Shown: positions 1 to 10,589, counted from the stretch's first letter. The stretch: 64,000 nucleotides of DNA from Wigglesworthia glossinidia (GCA_030827005.1 JAVBJL010000009.1:103084-167083); one strand, 5' to 3'. A program made the numbers and translations. Notes: generated by a model from the sequence alone, not told the origin.

Positions 1-645
1 GGAATTATGAAATAAATAAAAAATTTCTGGAAAAATTTTGCTTAATGCTCCGCATTTTAAAAGCACTTTAAAATAAACTTGAGGATTATAAGATGATAAA
101 GCTTTTTGTGTTTCTAACCAAATTCTTTCTGATGGTAAATCTGATAATTCATTAACCATTTCAGACATTTTTTTTAATGTATCTGATGCAATAAAAAAAT
201 TTAGATGTGCTAAATATGCTGCGAATCTAGCTACCCTAAGTACTCTTAAGGGATCATCTTGAAAAGAATTAGATATATGTTTTAAACAACGTAAATTTAA
301 ATCATTTAATCCACCATATGGATCAATAAAATTTCCTTGATCATCTTTAGCAATCGCATTAATAGTAAGATCTCGTCTTTTTAAATCTTCTTCTAAGGTA
401 ATTTTTTCAGATGTTTTAAAACAAAATCCTGTATGACCAAATCCGTTTTTATATTCTGTTCTAGCTAAAGCATATTCTTCACGATTTTTAGGATGTAAAA
501 AAACTGGAAAAGATTTTCCGACTGGTAAAAATCCTAAATTGATCATTTCTTGTGGATTGGATCCTACAACTACCCAATCTCTCTCTTTAACTGGCATATT
601 TAACAGGCTATCGCGTACCGCTCCGCCTACTAAGTATTTTTTCAT
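1..645 (-). CDS. cca: CCA tRNA nucleotidyltransferase, 3' part cut by window edge
   Basis: The reading frame is open from the ATG at 645 to the window edge (215 codons), so the C-terminal part lies outside; it is absent from the ORF track for that reason. The enzyme adds or repairs the 3' CCA end of tRNAs. The N-terminus has the nucleotidyltransferase motif GGAVRD close to the start, then the HP of [15 protein letters not shown], the class II motif [10 protein letters not shown] and [13 protein letters not shown], all closely matching E. coli Cca. Three of the four tRNA genes in this window lack an encoded CCA, so the gene should be essential here. It is transcribed away from ribB; in E. coli the two genes also lie in the same region. 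Confidence 0.95.
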   Translation of the reverse strand, partial: MKKYLVGGAVRDSLLNMPVKERDWVVVGSNPQEMINLGFLPVGKSFPVFLHPKNREEYALARTEYKNGFGHTGFCFKTSEKITLEEDLKRRDLTINAIAKDDQGNFIDPYGGLNDLNLRCLKHISNSFQDDPLRVLRVARFAAYLAHLNFFIASDTLKKMSEMVNELSDLPSERIWLETQKALSSYNPQVYFKVLLKCGALSKIFPEIFYLFHNS

Positions 646-1147
646 GCTTTAAATGAATTTATTAATTTTTTATATAAAAATTAAATCTTTTAGTTTTTAT
701 TTGATATCTATTTTTTTAATTCTTTATTGTAAATTAAAAACGAATAATTTTAATCAACATTAGTATACAAAAATATATTTAAATTTTTAATAAATTTTTT
801 ATATTTTAATATGATAAAGGATTTAATTATATACTGTAAATAGATATAACGTATCAACTTAACGAAATTTTAAATGAATAATTTATATTTCATAAATAAA
901 ATTTTATTGTTAAGACTTAATTCAATTATTAATTTAATTTGAGTATATTTAAATAATTTAATATATTCAATTTTATTGAAAATTAATTAATTTCAATGTA
1001 TATTCTTTTACCATAAAAATAATAGTTTTAATATTTTATATTAATATCAAACAAATAAAAAAAATACTTATTTAAATTTTATTAAAAACAAATTTTAAAT
1101 ATACACTTGGTATAATTAAATCAAATATTTCGATGGAGTGACATATA
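646..1147. other. AT-rich divergent intergenic region, cca/ribB
   Basis: About 500 bases without a gene, almost purely A and T. I see no tRNA, no GC-rich hairpin and no conserved FMN-riboswitch (RFN) core upstream of ribB. It must hold the promoters of both divergent genes; the only good match is the TATAAT near 1111. Confidence 0.6.
1111..1116 (+). promoter_or_regulatory. possible -10 box for ribB
   Basis: A perfect TATAAT lies 31 bases before the ribB start codon. No good -35 hexamer is seen at 16-18 bases upstream. Because the region is so AT-rich, chance matches are common and this is only a candidate. Confidence 0.3.
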
Positions 1148-1792
1148 ATGAATAAAAATTTTTTACATAATAAATTTGGATCTTCAAGGCAAAGAGTTGA
1201 AAATGCTTTAAGTGCATTGAAAAATGGACAAGGAGTATTAGTTTTAGATGATGAAAATAGAGAAAATGAAGGAGATATGATTTTTGCCGCAGAAAATATG
1301 ACTATATCGCAAATGGCATTAGCAATTCGATTTGGAAGTGGTATTATATGTATATGTTTAACTAAAGAAAAATGTCGCAAACTTAATTTGCCAATGATGG
1401 TACAAAAAAACAATAGTAAATATCAAACTGCATTTACAGTAAGCATTGAATCAGCATCTGGTATCACTACTGGAGTATCAGCTTATGATAGATTAAAAAC
1501 TATTAAAACTGCTATTCGGGATAATGCCAAACCCGAAGATTTACATCGTCCAGGACATGTGTTTCCTTTACGAGCAAAATCCGGAGGAGTTTTATGTCGT
1601 GCCGGACATACTGAAGCCGCTATAGACTTGACAAAATTAGCTGGATTAAATCCATCAGGTGTTATATGCGAAGTGATGAATGATGATGGATCTATGGCGA
1701 AGATGCCGGAAATATTACATTTTTCTTATAAAACTAATATGCCAGTATTGATTATAAAAGATATTATTTCGTATCGTCTTTCACTAAAATAA
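1148..1792 (+). CDS. ribB: 3,4-dihydroxy-2-butanone 4-phosphate synthase
   Basis: Converts ribulose 5-phosphate to 3,4-dihydroxy-2-butanone 4-phosphate plus formate, one of the two precursors of riboflavin. At 214 residues it is close to E. coli RibB (217). The acidic active-site loop [16 protein letters not shown] (about residues 36-51), the [12 protein letters not shown] motif, [10 protein letters not shown] and GHTEAAIDL are all present, so the enzyme looks intact. It is the monofunctional RibB form, not a RibBA fusion. The ATG is preceded at 9 bases by GGAG, which fixes the start. Provision of riboflavin fits a B-vitamin-supplying symbiont. The FMN riboswitch usual upstream of ribB in enteric bacteria is not visible. 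Confidence 0.97.
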   Translation: MNKNFLHNKFGSSRQRVENALSALKNGQGVLVLDDENRENEGDMIFAAENMTISQMALAIRFGSGIICICLTKEKCRKLNLPMMVQKNNSKYQTAFTVSIESASGITTGVSAYDRLKTIKTAIRDNAKPEDLHRPGHVFPLRAKSGGVLCRAGHTEAAIDLTKLAGLNPSGVICEVMNDDGSMAKMPEILHFSYKTNMPVLIIKDIISYRLSLK

Positions 1793-1916
1793 AAAAATTA
1801 TTTTTTCTGATCAATTTGCAATTAATTAAAACTTAATGTTTTGAATCTTATTAGTATTTATTTTAAATAATTTAATAAACTAAAATGTTCAAAATATTTA
1901 TTAATCTATAATAGTA

Positions 1917-2945
1917 TTATTTATTTTTTATTTTTAAAAAATTGTATAAATTTGTTAAAAAATAACACGTATCATCCCATCCAATACATGGATCTGTAAT
2001 TGATACGCCATATTTAATTTTTTTTCTTGGGATCATCCATTGTTGATTTCCAGAGTAGATGTTACTTTCCAGCATTAATCCAATAATTAATTGATGATTA
2101 TCTGATAAGTATCTTAAAATAGATTCTGCCACATGAATTTGATTTTTATCATTTTTATCAGAATTACTATGATTGCAATCAATCATAATTGCTGCAGGAA
2201 TATCAAGAATATTCATTTTTTTTTTACAATCATAAATATTTTGCTGAAAGTAATTTGGAAAATTACCTCCTCTTAAAATAATATGACTATCTATATTTCC
2301 TGAGCTAGTTATAGTACAAATCTTCCCATTCTGATTAATACCTAAAAATTTATGGGTTGAAGCGGCACTTAACATAGCATTAAATGCATTATTTATATTA
2401 CCATCTAAACTATTTTTGAAACCTACTGGATTTGATAAATTAGAAGCAATTTCTCTATGTATTTGAGAACTAACAGTGCGTGCACCAATTGAAGACCAGC
2501 TAATAAGATCATTAAAATAATAAGAAAATAAAGGATTTAATATTTCTATGGCTATAGGTTGTTGTATTTTGATTAATTTAAGGAATAAATTACGTACATT
2601 TCTTAATCCTAGTTCGATATTATATAGTCCATTTAAATTCGGATCGTAAATATATCCTTTCCAACTTAATGAAGTACGTGGTTTTTCATAGTAAACTCGC
2701 ATAACAATATATAAGTGATTAATAAATTTTATTGATAATTCATATAATCTAGTTGCATAATCTATTGTAGAATTTAAGTCATGAATTGAGCACGGACCGC
2801 ATATTATTAATAATCTTGAATCTTTATTATGTATAATATTAGAAATAATTTTTCTGGATTGATAAATAAATTTTTTTTCTTGAATCCCAACAGGATATTG
2901 TTTTTTTAGATTTTTAGGACTAATGAATAATTTTTTATTTTGCAT
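1917..2945 (-). CDS. aroF: 3-deoxy-7-phosphoheptulonate (DAHP) synthase, AroF type
   Basis: Class I DAHP synthase condensing PEP and erythrose 4-phosphate, the first step to chorismate, aromatic amino acids and the pABA part of folate. At 342 residues it lacks nothing compared with E. coli AroF (356) except a short tail. Motifs in order: GPCSIHD, MRVYYEKPRT, GARTVSSQIHRE, VGFKNSLDG, HIILRGG, GLMLESNI, YGVSITDPCIGW, which carry the metal and substrate residues. It is nearer AroF than AroG or AroH in several stretches (LLIICGPCS, FLGINQNGK, MIDCNH, VAESI). One oddity is N where a serine is expected in the D-C/F-S-H motif (residue 258). It is convergent with ribB and stands alone; the remaining shikimate genes are outside the window. 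Feedback specificity cannot be read from sequence alone. Confidence 0.92.
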   Translation of the reverse strand: MQNKKLFISPKNLKKQYPVGIQEKKFIYQSRKIISNIIHNKDSRLLIICGPCSIHDLNSTIDYATRLYELSIKFINHLYIVMRVYYEKPRTSLSWKGYIYDPNLNGLYNIELGLRNVRNLFLKLIKIQQPIAIEILNPLFSYYFNDLISWSSIGARTVSSQIHREIASNLSNPVGFKNSLDGNINNAFNAMLSAASTHKFLGINQNGKICTITSSGNIDSHIILRGGNFPNYFQQNIYDCKKKMNILDIPAAIMIDCNHSNSDKNDKNQIHVAESILRYLSDNHQLIIGLMLESNIYSGNQQWMIPRKKIKYGVSITDPCIGWDDTCYFLTNLYNFLKIKNK

Positions 2946-3218
2946 ATTATTAGCAATATATTTATAAGTTAATTATAGTATAAACATAATTATATTATAT
3001 AAAAATAAAATTTTTGAAATTCAATTTTATTGGATTAATATATCAAATATATGATTTTCCTACAATTTTTATAAAAAATCATTATTTTTACAATGAAATT
3101 TTCGTTAATATTAAATTTATTATTTATTTCATAATGTTTAATATTTAGACTATATTCAAATAAAGTTAATATTTAAATATTTTCATTTAAAATTAATTTT
3201 TCAATTTTGGAAATTTAA

Positions 3219-4226
3219 ATGAATATTAAAAATAGTAAAAAACAAGCATTAGATGCAGCTATGTATCAAATTGAAAAACAATTTGGACAAGGTACCATTA
3301 TGCGATTAGGTGAAGATAGATCTATGGATATAGAAACTATTTCAACAGGATCTTTATCTTTAGATGTTGCACTAGGAGCTGGTGGTTTGCCAATGGGTCG
3401 TATTGTTGAAATTTATGGACCTGAATCATCCGGAAAAACTACATTAACTCTTACTATTATTGCAGAAGCACAAAAAAAAGGTAAAACTTGTGCTTTTATT
3501 GATGCAGAACATGCGTTAGATCCAAATTATGCAAAATTATTAGGTGTGGATATTGATAATCTTTTATGTTCTCAACCAGATACAGGAGAGCAAGCACTAG
3601 AAATTTGTGATGTTTTAACTAAATCAAATGTAATCAATTTAATTGTAGTAGATTCTGTTGCAGCATTAACTCCAAAAGCTGAAATAGATGGAGAAATAGG
3701 TGATTTACATATAGGTTTAGCAGCTAGAATGATGAGCCAAGCCATGCGTAAACTTGCAAGAAATTTAAAACATGCTAATACTTTATTAATTTTTATTAAT
3801 CAAATTCGTGTTAAAATTGGAACAATTTTTGGCAATCCAGAAGTGACAACAGGTGGAAATGCTCTTAAGTTTTATGCTTCAGTAAGACTAGATATTCGTA
3901 AAATTGGTTCAGTCAAAGATGGAGAATCTATTATAGGTAGTGAAACACGAGTGAAAGTTGTAAAAAATAAAATTGCTGTTCCTTTTAAGCAAGCAGAATT
4001 TCAAATTTTATATGGATTTGGAATTAATACTGCAGGAGAAATATTAAATTTAGGCGTAAAATACAGTATTATTGAAAAATTAGGATCATGGTATAGCTAT
4101 AATGGAATAAAAATCGGTCAAGGAAAAACTAACGTTTATAAATTTTTTAAATCAAATGCAAATATTGCACAAGAAATAAAAAAAAAAATACAACTAGGTA
4201 ACATAAATTTAAACAAAAAAAATTAA
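3219..4226 (+). CDS. recA: recombinase RecA
   Basis: DNA strand-exchange ATPase for homologous recombination repair. Walker [10 protein letters not shown] lies at residues 67-75, Walker B in [10 protein letters not shown], loop L1 in [15 protein letters not shown], and loop L2 in [14 protein letters not shown]; the catalytic core is almost identical to E. coli. The protein is 335 residues against 353: the acidic C-terminal tail is gone and the end is basic and asparagine-rich. An A11 tract (4178-4188) lies just before the shortened end. No LexA box (CTGT-N8-ACAG) is seen upstream. As in E. coli, alaS follows, but recX between them is missing. The ATG is preceded by a weak TGGAA. Confidence 0.97.
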   Translation: MNIKNSKKQALDAAMYQIEKQFGQGTIMRLGEDRSMDIETISTGSLSLDVALGAGGLPMGRIVEIYGPESSGKTTLTLTIIAEAQKKGKTCAFIDAEHALDPNYAKLLGVDIDNLLCSQPDTGEQALEICDVLTKSNVINLIVVDSVAALTPKAEIDGEIGDLHIGLAARMMSQAMRKLARNLKHANTLLIFINQIRVKIGTIFGNPEVTTGGNALKFYASVRLDIRKIGSVKDGESIIGSETRVKVVKNKIAVPFKQAEFQILYGFGINTAGEILNLGVKYSIIEKLGSWYSYNGIKIGQGKTNVYKFFKSNANIAQEIKKKIQLGNINLNKKN

Positions 4227-4341
4227 GTTTATAATTTAATTACATACCAAATTTTATGTTTATCAACTAAAACTATAAGATAGCTATAAATATATTTTCA
4301 AAATATAAAATATATTAAAAAATTTTTAACAATATATAAAA

Positions 4342-6957
4342 ATGAAACATACTTTTGAAATTAGAAAAACATTTTTAGATTTTTTTTCCAAAAAAAATCA
4401 TAAAATTCTTAGTGGTAGCAGTTTAGTTGCGCAAAATGATAAAACTGTATTATTTACTAATTCAGGAATGCATCAATTTAAAAACGTGTTTCTTGGATTA
4501 GAAGAAATACAATATCCATGTGTTGCTACTGCACAACGTTGTATACGTGCAGGAGGGAAGCATAACGATTTCAACATGGTCGGAAAAACTAAAATACATC
4601 ATACATTTTTTGAAATGCTAGGTAATTTTAGTTTTGGAGCATATTTCAAAGTAGAAGCTATTCAATTTGCATGGGAATTACTGACCGGTAAAGAATGGTT
4701 TGATCTTCCAAAAGAAAGGTTACTAGTAACAGTATATTATAAAGATCAAACAACTTATGATATTTGGACAAATAAAACAACTATTAATCCTAAAAACGTT
4801 ATTTTCATTAAAGACAAGCAAAATACACCGTACCATTCAGATAATTTTTGGACTATGGGAAATTATGGACCCTGCGGTCCATGTTCAGAAGTATTTTATT
4901 GTTTTAGTAATCCTGCCAGGATAAATGATTTGTTTTTAAAAGACCAATGTATTGAAATTTGGAATTTAGTTTTTATGCAATTTAATTTAGAATCCACAGG
5001 AAAATTATTACCTTTACCTAAATTATCTATTGATACCGGCATGGGATTAGAACGTATAGCATCTGTGTTACAAAAAGTTAATTCTAATTACGAAATAGAC
5101 ATATTTAAATTTCTTATACAAGAAATATCTAAAGTGATTAAAATTAATGATATTGATTTAACATCACATAAAATTATTTCAGATCATATTCGTGCTGCTG
5201 TTTTTTTAATTTATGACGATGTTATTCCTTCTAATTCTGGCAGAGGATATGTTTTAAGAAGAATTATACGTCGTGCAATTTTGCGTGGAAACATTGATTT
5301 AAATGAAAATTGTTTTTTTTATAAATTAGTTGATCCGGTCGTTCAAATAATGTCGTATATTGATGTTCAATTATATAATAGACAAGATTATATAAAAAAA
5401 ATTATCAAAACGGAAGAGGAACTATTTTTAAATTCTATAAAAAAGGGAATACAATTTTTTAATAAAAAACTTATTAAAATTCGAAATAATATTTTATCCG
5501 GAGATGTTATTTTTAAGTTACACGATACCTACGGATTTCCTGTAGATTTAACACGTAAAATTTGTAATAAAAAAAATATTAATTTTGATCAATCTGGATT
5601 TGATATTGCTATGAAAATGCAAAAACATCAATCATATCAAAATAGTTATTTTAAAAATTTTTCACATTATATAGTAAATAAGAATTCGACTATTTTTTGC
5701 GGGTTTAATAATTTTAAATGCATAGCAAAAATAACTGCAATATATCATGATAAAATATCAACGGAACAAATAAAAAAAAATCAAGAAGCTTTAATTATTT
5801 TAAATACCACCACTTTTTATGGCGAATCTGGAGGTCAAATCGGGGATTCCGGTGTAATTAAATCAAATGATGGGATTTTTCATGTGAAAGATACAAAAAA
5901 ATATGGCGATACAATAATACATATTGGAACAATGATAGATGGAAAATTTAATATTGGAAATACAGTATCTGTGTCAATTGATCGAAAAAAAAGAAAACGT
6001 ATAACTCTAAATCATTCTGCAATACATTTATTACATGCGACATTACATCAAATTTTAGGCTCTAACGCTATTCAAAAAGGCTCTTTAGTACATGAAAAGT
6101 ATTTAAGTTTGGATTTTTCTTATTTTGATAAAATCAGTATAGATACAATTAATACTATAGAGCATACAGTCAATATGCAAATTCGTAATAATTTAAAAAT
6201 TGTCACAGATTATATGTCACTAAACAATGCATTAAATATTGGAGCAATTGCTTTATTTAAAGAAAAATATCATTCTGAAGTTCGTGTGTTAAAAATAGGT
6301 AATTTTTCCGTAGAATTATGTGGCGGTACGCATGTTAAACAAACTGGTGAAATTGGTTGTTTTACGATTATTTCTGAAAAAAAAATTGCTGCAGAAATAC
6401 ATCGTATTAAAGCAGTAACTGGTAAATCTGCTATAAAATTTTTACACAATCAACGTAGTATTTTAAATAAAATAAATTATTTAATGCATAGCAGCACATC
6501 TAATGTATTTGAAAAAATACAACAAATGAAAGAAGATTTAAAATCTTCAAGAAAAATAATATCTGATTCAAATAATATAAAAATCAAAAATTTGATACAA
6601 ATCATTTATAAAAATGCCAAGTTTATTAAAAATAAAAAAATTATTATTGACCATATATGTGATTTGATTGATAAAAAGATGCTACGTTTAATTTTAAATA
6701 AATTGAAAGAAAAATTAAACAACAGTATTATTATTTTAGCTGCGATAAATAATAATCAAATACATGTAGTAGTAAGTGTTGCAAAAGAAATTTGTGATAA
6801 TATACAAGCAAATAATATTATTATTTACTTTAAAAAATTTCATCCTTTAAAAGGCGGTGGAAACGTACATTTTGCTGAAGCAGTGGGATCCATGGATCTA
6901 AAAAGCTTAAAATCTATATTTAAAAAAATATTTGTGATATTATCTAAAAAAATTTAA
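4342..6957 (+). CDS. alaS: alanine--tRNA ligase
   Basis: Charges tRNA-Ala with alanine and edits mischarged Ser/Gly. At 871 residues it is near the family length (E. coli 876). The class II core includes RAGGKHNDF, HHTFFEMLGNFSFG, GPCGPCSEVFY and DTGMGLERIASVLQ. The editing domain keeps its zinc ligands: HSAIHLLH (HxxxH) and CGGTH. The C-terminal DHHA1/C-Ala domain is divergent; the usual KGGGRxDMAQ-GG motif reads KGGGNVHFAEAVG here. recA lies upstream, and the tRNA-Ser and tRNA-Arg genes follow at once as in E. coli, but csrA is missing from between them. The start is the ATG that aligns with the E. coli N-terminus; no strong Shine-Dalgarno site is seen. Confidence 0.97.
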   Translation: MKHTFEIRKTFLDFFSKKNHKILSGSSLVAQNDKTVLFTNSGMHQFKNVFLGLEEIQYPCVATAQRCIRAGGKHNDFNMVGKTKIHHTFFEMLGNFSFGAYFKVEAIQFAWELLTGKEWFDLPKERLLVTVYYKDQTTYDIWTNKTTINPKNVIFIKDKQNTPYHSDNFWTMGNYGPCGPCSEVFYCFSNPARINDLFLKDQCIEIWNLVFMQFNLESTGKLLPLPKLSIDTGMGLERIASVLQKVNSNYEIDIFKFLIQEISKVIKINDIDLTSHKIISDHIRAAVFLIYDDVIPSNSGRGYVLRRIIRRAILRGNIDLNENCFFYKLVDPVVQIMSYIDVQLYNRQDYIKKIIKTEEELFLNSIKKGIQFFNKKLIKIRNNILSGDVIFKLHDTYGFPVDLTRKICNKKNINFDQSGFDIAMKMQKHQSYQNSYFKNFSHYIVNKNSTIFCGFNNFKCIAKITAIYHDKISTEQIKKNQEALIILNTTTFYGESGGQIGDSGVIKSNDGIFHVKDTKKYGDTIIHIGTMIDGKFNIGNTVSVSIDRKKRKRITLNHSAIHLLHATLHQILGSNAIQKGSLVHEKYLSLDFSYFDKISIDTINTIEHTVNMQIRNNLKIVTDYMSLNNALNIGAIALFKEKYHSEVRVLKIGNFSVELCGGTHVKQTGEIGCFTIISEKKIAAEIHRIKAVTGKSAIKFLHNQRSILNKINYLMHSSTSNVFEKIQQMKEDLKSSRKIISDSNNIKIKNLIQIIYKNAKFIKNKKIIIDHICDLIDKKMLRLILNKLKEKLNNSIIILAAINNNQIHVVVSVAKEICDNIQANNIIIYFKKFHPLKGGGNVHFAEAVGSMDLKSLKSIFKKIFVILSKKI

Positions 6958-6975
6958 TTCAATATCATCATATAT

Positions 6976-7061
6976 GGTGAGATGGCCGAGAGGCTGAAGG
7001 CGCTCCTCTGCTAAGGGAGTATATAGAGAATATATCGAGGGTTCGAATCCCTCTCTCACCG
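6976..7061 (+). tRNA. serV: tRNA-Ser (GCU)
   Basis: Type II tRNA of 86 bases. Acceptor GGTGAGA pairs with TCTCACC, the anticodon loop is CTGCTAA (GCT, reading AGC/AGT), there is a long variable arm, and the T-loop is TTCGAAT. It lies directly after alaS, as serV does in E. coli after alaS-csrA. CCA is not encoded. Confidence 0.97.
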
Positions 7062-7069
7062 AATCTTTT

Positions 7070-7144
7070 GCATCCGTAGCTCAGTCTGGATAGAGCACTC
7101 GGCTACGAACCGAGAGGTCAGGGGTTCAAATCCTCTCGGATGCA
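7070..7144 (+). tRNA. argV: tRNA-Arg (ACG)
   Basis: Acceptor GCATCCG pairs with CGGATGC. The anticodon stem-loop CTCGG-CTACGAA-CCGAG gives anticodon ACG, which needs A34-to-inosine editing (TadA) to read CGN codons. It corresponds to the E. coli argV array reduced to a single copy, 8 bases after tRNA-Ser and probably co-transcribed with it. CCA is not encoded. Confidence 0.97.
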
Positions 7145-7411
7145 GTGTAAGTCAATATAATTTCAATTTTTACAAAACATATATGAAAAAATCATAATAA
7201 ATAATGATTTAGAATAAAGGCTATTAAAAATAAATCAAATAAAACTAAATAGTTTTTATTACACTATATTTAATAAAAAATATTTATAATTTAACTTAAT
7301 AAAACTATTTTATATATTAATTAACAATTAATTTATCAAATATTAATATTGTATATGTAAATTAGTAATATTATATATTACTAGTTTTTTAAATTTTCAA
7401 GAGATATAATT

Positions 7412-7888
7412 ATGAATCATATTCCAATGACTTTAAATGGAGCAAAAAAACTACGTGAAGAATTAAAATATTTAAAACAAGTACGACGTCCAGAAATAAT
7501 AAAAGATATTGCAGAAGCTAGACAATATGGAGATTTAAAAGAAAATGCAGAATATCATTCCGCTAAAGAACAGCAATATTTTTGTGAAGGTAGAATTCAG
7601 GAAATTGAATCTAAATTAGTTAATTCTAATATAATTGATATTAAAAAAATTCCAGTAAAAGATCGCGTAATTTTTGGAGTAACTATCATTATAAAAAACC
7701 TAGATACTTCTGAAAAAAAAGAATATCAGATCGTCGGAGACGACGAAGCAGATTTTAAATCCAACCTAATTTCTATTAGTTCCCCTTTAGCACGTGGTTT
7801 AATTGGAAAAAAAAAATTAGATATCGTTGATATCTATACCCCGAGAGGAATAACAACATATAAAATATTAGATATAAAATATTTATAA
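7412..7888 (+). CDS. greA: transcription elongation factor GreA
   Basis: Rescues backtracked RNA polymerase by stimulating its transcript cleavage. The 158 residues match E. coli GreA end to end. The N-terminal coiled coil carries the acidic tip [16 protein letters not shown] (around residues 41-56) that enters the secondary channel; the C-terminal FKBP-like domain includes [14 protein letters not shown] and [11 protein letters not shown]. The start is ATG with GAGA 11 bases upstream. It precedes rlmE-ftsH on the same strand, whereas in E. coli greA is divergent from yhbY and rlmE; here yhbY is missing and greA faces the same way. Confidence 0.97.
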   Translation: MNHIPMTLNGAKKLREELKYLKQVRRPEIIKDIAEARQYGDLKENAEYHSAKEQQYFCEGRIQEIESKLVNSNIIDIKKIPVKDRVIFGVTIIIKNLDTSEKKEYQIVGDDEADFKSNLISISSPLARGLIGKKKLDIVDIYTPRGITTYKILDIKYL

Positions 7889-7995
7889 GTTAGCCTTTTA
7901 ATTATTTTATGATAATGATACCATTACAAAACTATTTTATCAAAATAAAATAAATTTTTAATTAAATTGGAATAATTTAGTTTTTTAAATAGGAA

Positions 7996-8616
7996 ATGAG
8001 TATGCACTATGCGCATTCTAATACTTGGCTGTCAAAACATGTCTCGGATCAATTTGTAAAAAAATCTAAACGTTTTGGATATAGATCTCGCGCTTGGTTT
8101 AAATTAAACGAAATACAAAAAATAAATAATGTTATTTCTCCAGGAATGACTGTACTGGATCTTGGATCTTCGCCTGGAGGATGGTCTCAATATGCATCTA
8201 AACAAGTGAAAAAACAAGGTCACGTGATATCCTGCGATATTCAACCCATGCATGCAATACCAAAAGTATCTTTTATTTTAGGAGATGTATTTAAAAAAAA
8301 TATACTAAATAATATTTTTAAAAAAATAAAAAATAAAATAGATGTGATTTTATGCGATATTGCTCCCAATATTACTGGAATCACAGAAATAGATCATCCA
8401 AAATGCATCAATATGAATTATAAAATATTAAATTTATACAGATCTATATTATTAAAAAACGGCATATTTGTTATTAAAAGTTTTCATGGTTCAGACTTGA
8501 TTACTTTCTATACAGAAATAAAGCAATTATTCAATAAAATAAAAATTTTTAAACCGAATGCTTCTCGAGCGCATTCCAAAGAGATATATATTATCGCAAT
8601 TGGTTATAAAAAGTAA
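7996..8616 (+). CDS. rlmE: 23S rRNA (uridine-2552-2'-O) methyltransferase
   Basis: RrmJ/FtsJ methylates U2552 of the ribosomal A loop, a late step of 50S assembly. The 206 residues match E. coli (209). The SAM site is DLGSSPGGWSQ (about residues 54-64). The catalytic tetrad is intact: K in RAWFKL, D in CDIAPN, K in VIKSF and E in SKEIYII. It sits just before ftsH, as in E. coli. The ATG chosen has AGGAA directly upstream; a second in-frame ATG two codons later cannot be ruled out. Confidence 0.96.
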   Translation: MSMHYAHSNTWLSKHVSDQFVKKSKRFGYRSRAWFKLNEIQKINNVISPGMTVLDLGSSPGGWSQYASKQVKKQGHVISCDIQPMHAIPKVSFILGDVFKKNILNNIFKKIKNKIDVILCDIAPNITGITEIDHPKCINMNYKILNLYRSILLKNGIFVIKSFHGSDLITFYTEIKQLFNKIKIFKPNASRAHSKEIYIIAIGYKK

Positions 8617-8669
8617 ATTTTTATTAATTATTACTAATAAATTTTTAAAATGAAAATGAGGTTACTGTC

Positions 8670-10589
8670 TTGAGCGACATGGCTAAAAACCTAATTCTTT
8701 GGCTAATTATCGCAGTTGTTCTAATGTCTGTTTTTCAAAGTTTCGGGCCAAGTGATTCTAATAAAAGAAAAGTAGATTATTCTACTTTTATGTCAGAATT
8801 AAACCAAGAACAAATTAAAGAAACTCGTATTAATGGTAGAGAGGTTATTGTTTTTAAAAAAGATGGTAGCAAATATACCACTTATATTCCAATTAACGAT
8901 CCAAAACTGCTAGATATTCTTTTGTCAAAGAATGTCAAAATAATTGGTGAACCACCAGAAGAACCAAGCCTATTAACTTCTATCTTTATTTCTTGGTTTC
9001 CAATGCTATTATTAATTGGGGTGTGGATATTTTTCATGCGGCAAATGCAAGGAGGAGGTGGAAAAGGAGCGATGTCTTTTGGTAAAAGTAAAGCACGCAT
9101 GTTAACAGAAGATCAAATTAAAACAACATTTTTAGACGTCGCAGGTTGTGATGAGGCAAAAGAAGAAGTCAGCGAATTAGTAGATTATTTAAAAGAACCT
9201 AGTCGATTTCAAAAACTAGGCGGAAAAATTCCCAAAGGTATACTCATGGTAGGACCACCCGGAACAGGAAAAACACTTTTAGCAAAAGCCATTGCAGGAG
9301 AAGCAAAAGTTCCATTTTTTACAATTTCAGGATCAGATTTCGTAGAAATGTTTGTAGGAGTCGGTGCTTCTAGAGTGAGAGATATGTTTGAACAAGCCAA
9401 AAAGACTGCACCATGTATTATATTCATCGATGAAATTGACGCAGTAGGACGTCAAAGAGGAGCTGGATTAGGAGGAGGACATGATGAAAGAGAGCAAACA
9501 TTAAATCAAATGTTAGTTGAAATGGATGGCTTTGAAGGAAATGAAAGCATTATTGTCATTGCTGCTACTAATAGACCAGATGTTTTAGATCCTGCGTTAT
9601 TAAGACCAGGAAGATTCGATAGACAAGTGATAGTTGGTTTACCCGATGTACGTGGAAGAGAGCAAATACTTAAAGTTCATATGAAACAAGTACCTCTATC
9701 TTCTGATATAGATTCTGCGGTAATCGCACGTGGAACTCCTGGATTTTCTGGAGCAGATTTGGCAAATTTAGTAAATGAAGCGGCATTATTCGCAGCAAGA
9801 AAAAATAATATAAATGTATCTATGATAGAATTTGAAAAAGCAAAAGATAAAATTATGATGGGGGCTGAAAGACGTTCAATGGTTATGACAGAAACACAAA
9901 AAGAAGCCACTGCCTATCATGAAGCAGGACATGCAATCGTAGGTCGTTTGGTTCCAGCACATGATCCAGTTCATAAAGTTACAATTATTCCTCGAGGACG
10001 CGCTTTAGGTATTACTTTTTTTCTACCTAAAGGAGACATTATTAGTACAAGTCGACAAAAATTAGAAAGTCAGATTTCTACTTTGTATGGAGGTAGATTA
10101 GCAGAAGAAATTATTTATGGAATTTCTGAAGTATCTACTGGAGCTTCTAATGATATTAAAATAGCCACATCAATTGCACGTAATATGATAACCCAATGGG
10201 GATTTTCCAATAAACTTGGTCCCTTATTATATTCAGAAGAAGAAGAAGAAATATTTTTAGGTCGTTCAGTTTCAAAATCTCGTCATATTTCAGATAAAAC
10301 AGCATGTATTATCGATCAAGAAGTACGCTCTTTAATTGAAAAAAATTACTTGAGAGCTCGAAAATTAATTTTAGAAAATATTGATATATTACATGCAATG
10401 AAAGATGCATTAATGCAATATGAAACAATCCATGACTATCAGATCGATGATTTAATGGATAGAAAACCAGTTCGACCTCCATCAGATTGGATTGATCCAA
10501 AAACAAAAATTAATAGCACAACAGAAAAATTAGAAAATCAAAATAAATCAAATATTATTAATAAAAATATTTTTAACCAAATTCAATAA
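8670..10589 (+). CDS. ftsH: ATP-dependent zinc metalloprotease FtsH
   Basis: Membrane-bound AAA+ protease that degrades misfolded membrane proteins and, in enterics, LpxC. An N-terminal TM helix ([16 protein letters not shown]), a periplasmic domain and a second TM near residue 100-120 precede the AAA module: Walker A GPPGTGKT, Walker [12 protein letters not shown] with RPGRFDRQ. The zinc motif is HEAGH. At 639 residues it is very close to E. coli. The start is TTG: GAGG at 8658-8661 is spaced 8 bases from TTG 8670, and the product begins MSDMAKN; the next ATG (8679) is too far from that site. Its modulators HflK and HflC are also encoded in this window, and lpxC, whose E. coli product is a substrate, is too. 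Confidence 0.98.
   Translation: MSDMAKNLILWLIIAVVLMSVFQSFGPSDSNKRKVDYSTFMSELNQEQIKETRINGREVIVFKKDGSKYTTYIPINDPKLLDILLSKNVKIIGEPPEEPSLLTSIFISWFPMLLLIGVWIFFMRQMQGGGGKGAMSFGKSKARMLTEDQIKTTFLDVAGCDEAKEEVSELVDYLKEPSRFQKLGGKIPKGILMVGPPGTGKTLLAKAIAGEAKVPFFTISGSDFVEMFVGVGASRVRDMFEQAKKTAPCIIFIDEIDAVGRQRGAGLGGGHDEREQTLNQMLVEMDGFEGNESIIVIAATNRPDVLDPALLRPGRFDRQVIVGLPDVRGREQILKVHMKQVPLSSDIDSAVIARGTPGFSGADLANLVNEAALFAARKNNINVSMIEFEKAKDKIMMGAERRSMVMTETQKEATAYHEAGHAIVGRLVPAHDPVHKVTIIPRGRALGITFFLPKGDIISTSRQKLESQISTLYGGRLAEEIIYGISEVSTGASNDIKIATSIARNMITQWGFSNKLGPLLYSEEEEEIFLGRSVSKSRHISDKTACIIDQEVRSLIEKNYLRARKLILENIDILHAMKDALMQYETIHDYQIDDLMDRKPVRPPSDWIDPKTKINSTTEKLENQNKSNIINKNIFNQIQ

Noticed and set aside
646-1147. 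FMN riboswitch before ribB
   Set aside because: None of the conserved RFN blocks could be found by eye; reported as an absence instead.
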